Part shown: piece by piece, positions 62,875 through 64,000 of the stretch
Position numbering within the stretch: the first letter of the stretch is position 1
Layout of the letters: the number at the start of each line of letters is the position of its first letter
NCBI GenBank assembly: GCA_948512295.1
Contig: CAOQRA010000001.1
Coordinates: forward strand, 29,665-93,664
DNA: 64,000 bases
Origin: an uncultured Eubacteriales bacterium
GTDB lineage: Bacteria; Bacillota; Clostridia; Christensenellales; UBA1242
Direction of reading: 5' to 3'
Notes under the pieces: model-generated
Databases searched by the model: none
Told to the model about the DNA's origin: nothing
Seen by the model: only the letters and a program-made list of their open reading frames with translations
Program-made: the position numbers and the translations under genes

Positions 62875-63975
62875 ATGACTCAAAAGAAAAAGCAACCTAT
62901 AGAATTAAACTATTGGAAAATAAGATTATGTTTAACCATCTTTGTATTTGTAATATTTTTACTGACTTTCTTTTTAGGTGGCGGCCTTGATTATTTTAAA
63001 GCGGCTGTCGCTGTGAAAAACTTTAATAAGCTACCTTTTGAAATTCATTATATTGATGTGGGGCTTGGAGACAGCATTTTCATGCGTTTTCCTAATGACA
63101 AAACCATGCTTATAGATTGTGGTCCGAATGAGAAAGAAAATACTTTAGTAGGTTATTTGACTGATCTATTTGATTATGAAAATATCAAGGTTATTGACTA
63201 TTTAGTGCTAACTCATCAAGATGCTGATCACGTTGGCATGGGTGAAGCAGTCTTTAAGGCATTTCAAGTTAATACGCTGTATAGACCCAAAGTTTTAGCT
63301 TCCAGTGAGGAAGAAAAATATGGTAATCCTAATAATTACAAAATTTCTTCTACAAAGACTTATAATAATGTAATTACGGCGGCTTATAATGAACCTTTAT
63401 GCCAAATCAATTACTCACAGTCTGGCATTACTATTGAAGATAGTGATTTTTCCGTTAATTTTTTATCTCCTAGCGAAGAAAATTATTCAAATTCTAATGA
63501 TTACAGCCCTATGATAATGGTTACCTACGCTACTCGTAAATTTTTATTGACTGGAGACGGCGAAAAGGTGGCGGAAAATGAAGTTATCGCCTTATATGGC
63601 GAAAAGCTTAAAGCGGATGTTTTAAAAGTTGGACATCACGGCTCTAATACCTCGACCTCGGATAAGTTTCTAAGTTTTGTGCGTCCAGCATGTGCGGTTA
63701 TTAGTGTTAGTGCAAGTAATAAATACAAATTCCCTAAAGTGGAAACCTTAGGTAGGCTTGAGGCTGTCAACGCTAAAGTCTATCAAACCTCAAAACTTGG
63801 TTCGATTGCCATGAGCGTGAATGAAAAGGGGAATTTAATTATAGCCACTTCTAGTGATATTTTCATAATAGATGTGCCTTTATTATTTGTTTTTACGGCA
63901 ATTTCACTTATTTTGATATGGGGAATAAAAGTAAAATCCAGCAAGAAAGTTAAAAACCAACAGAAATCGTCTTAA
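62875..63975 (+). CDS. ComEC/Rec2-type metallo-beta-lactamase protein
   Basis: 366 residues. One N-terminal membrane helix (about 17-42), an extracellular MBL domain, and a C-terminal helix (about 332-352, IIDVPLLFVFTAISLILIWGIKV) with a basic tail. Metal motif THQDADHVG (about 111-119), YIDVGLGDSIFMRF and LIDCGPN before it, and LKVGHHGSNTS (about 254) match the C-terminal nuclease-like domain of ComEC. The competence channel domain of ComEC is missing, so it is a stand-alone secreted nuclease-type enzyme, perhaps for external DNA. The ribosome site is GGTGAT. Confidence 0.88.
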   Translation: MTQKKKQPIELNYWKIRLCLTIFVFVIFLLTFFLGGGLDYFKAAVAVKNFNKLPFEIHYIDVGLGDSIFMRFPNDKTMLIDCGPNEKENTLVGYLTDLFDYENIKVIDYLVLTHQDADHVGMGEAVFKAFQVNTLYRPKVLASSEEEKYGNPNNYKISSTKTYNNVITAAYNEPLCQINYSQSGITIEDSDFSVNFLSPSEENYSNSNDYSPMIMVTYATRKFLLTGDGEKVAENEVIALYGEKLKADVLKVGHHGSNTSTSDKFLSFVRPACAVISVSASNKYKFPKVETLGRLEAVNAKVYQTSKLGSIAMSVNEKGNLIIATSSDIFIIDVPLLFVFTAISLILIWGIKVKSSKKVKNQQKSS

Positions 63976-64000
63976 TATAATTTGATAAAATTGTATTTTA

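Overview
The window is a low-GC chromosomal segment from a Clostridia-type Firmicute. Evidence for this is a SpoIIID regulator, a SpoVB-type flippase, a SpoIIQ-like M23 protein, many AGGAGG ribosome sites, sigma-A style promoters with 17-base spacers, a rubredoxin-fused [FeFe]-hydrogenase and a rubrerythrin. Together these suggest an anaerobe from an endospore-forming lineage, plausibly an uncultured gut or environmental clade. No prophage, integrase, transposase or CRISPR array is visible, so this reads as core chromosome with some unusual accessory genes.

Layout: 1-2.7 kb holds a truncated nucleoside hydrolase, the hydrogenase, a small unknown protein and tRNA-Ser(CGA). 2.8-5.2 kb has three VirB2/TrbC-like pilin genes (one with a damaged 5' end), degenerate intergenic repeats and a tiny Cys/Asn-rich protein. 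5.3-9.4 kb has an ArsR regulator, an operon with queH and signal peptidase I, HU, rubrerythrin and a CYTH-like unknown. 9.5-16 kb has a sugar symporter, a lipoprotein, suhB, tRNA-Glu(UUC), and a recD2-comF operon divergent from a MarR regulator. 16-21.3 kb has cysS, a TVP38 protein, a tiny LysM protein, spoVB, and a DUF421/DUF4363 pair. 21.3-23.2 kb has a divergent XRE repressor pair with three evenly spaced operators, and a membrane-anchored surface protein. 23.3-29.6 kb has a degenerate GlmU-like gene, then pth, mfd and a PrsA/SurA-like foldase lipoprotein. 29.7-33.8 kb has membrane proteins (LPG-synthase-like, TasA-like), an M23 protein, acpP and spoIIID. 34-38.5 kb has fba, a lipoprotein, hflX-radC, a DUF1858 protein and a PRC-barrel protein.

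38.7-52 kb is the most unusual part: a VirB4-type ATPase with a VirB3/PrgI-like membrane N-terminus, followed two bases later by a 3518-residue lipoprotein with Ig-like stretches and three GLUG-type beta-helical regions. With the distant pilin cluster this looks like a chromosomal type IV secretion-like surface system without visible relaxase, coupling protein or integrase. 52-60 kb carries rpoB and rpoC, detached from the usual ribosomal protein genes, with a two-state leader before rpoB and a frameshifted small gene between them. 60-64 kb has a compositionally distinct DUF6273-like gene, repeat-rich spacer DNA, tRNA-Glu(CUC), a patatin and a ComEC-type metallo-beta-lactamase protein.

A genome-level signal recurs: about a dozen transcription units lack a Shine-Dalgarno site and have a -10 hexamer ending 6-8 bases before the start codon, which predicts leaderless mRNAs. 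Product names come from motif recognition by eye; no database search was possible.
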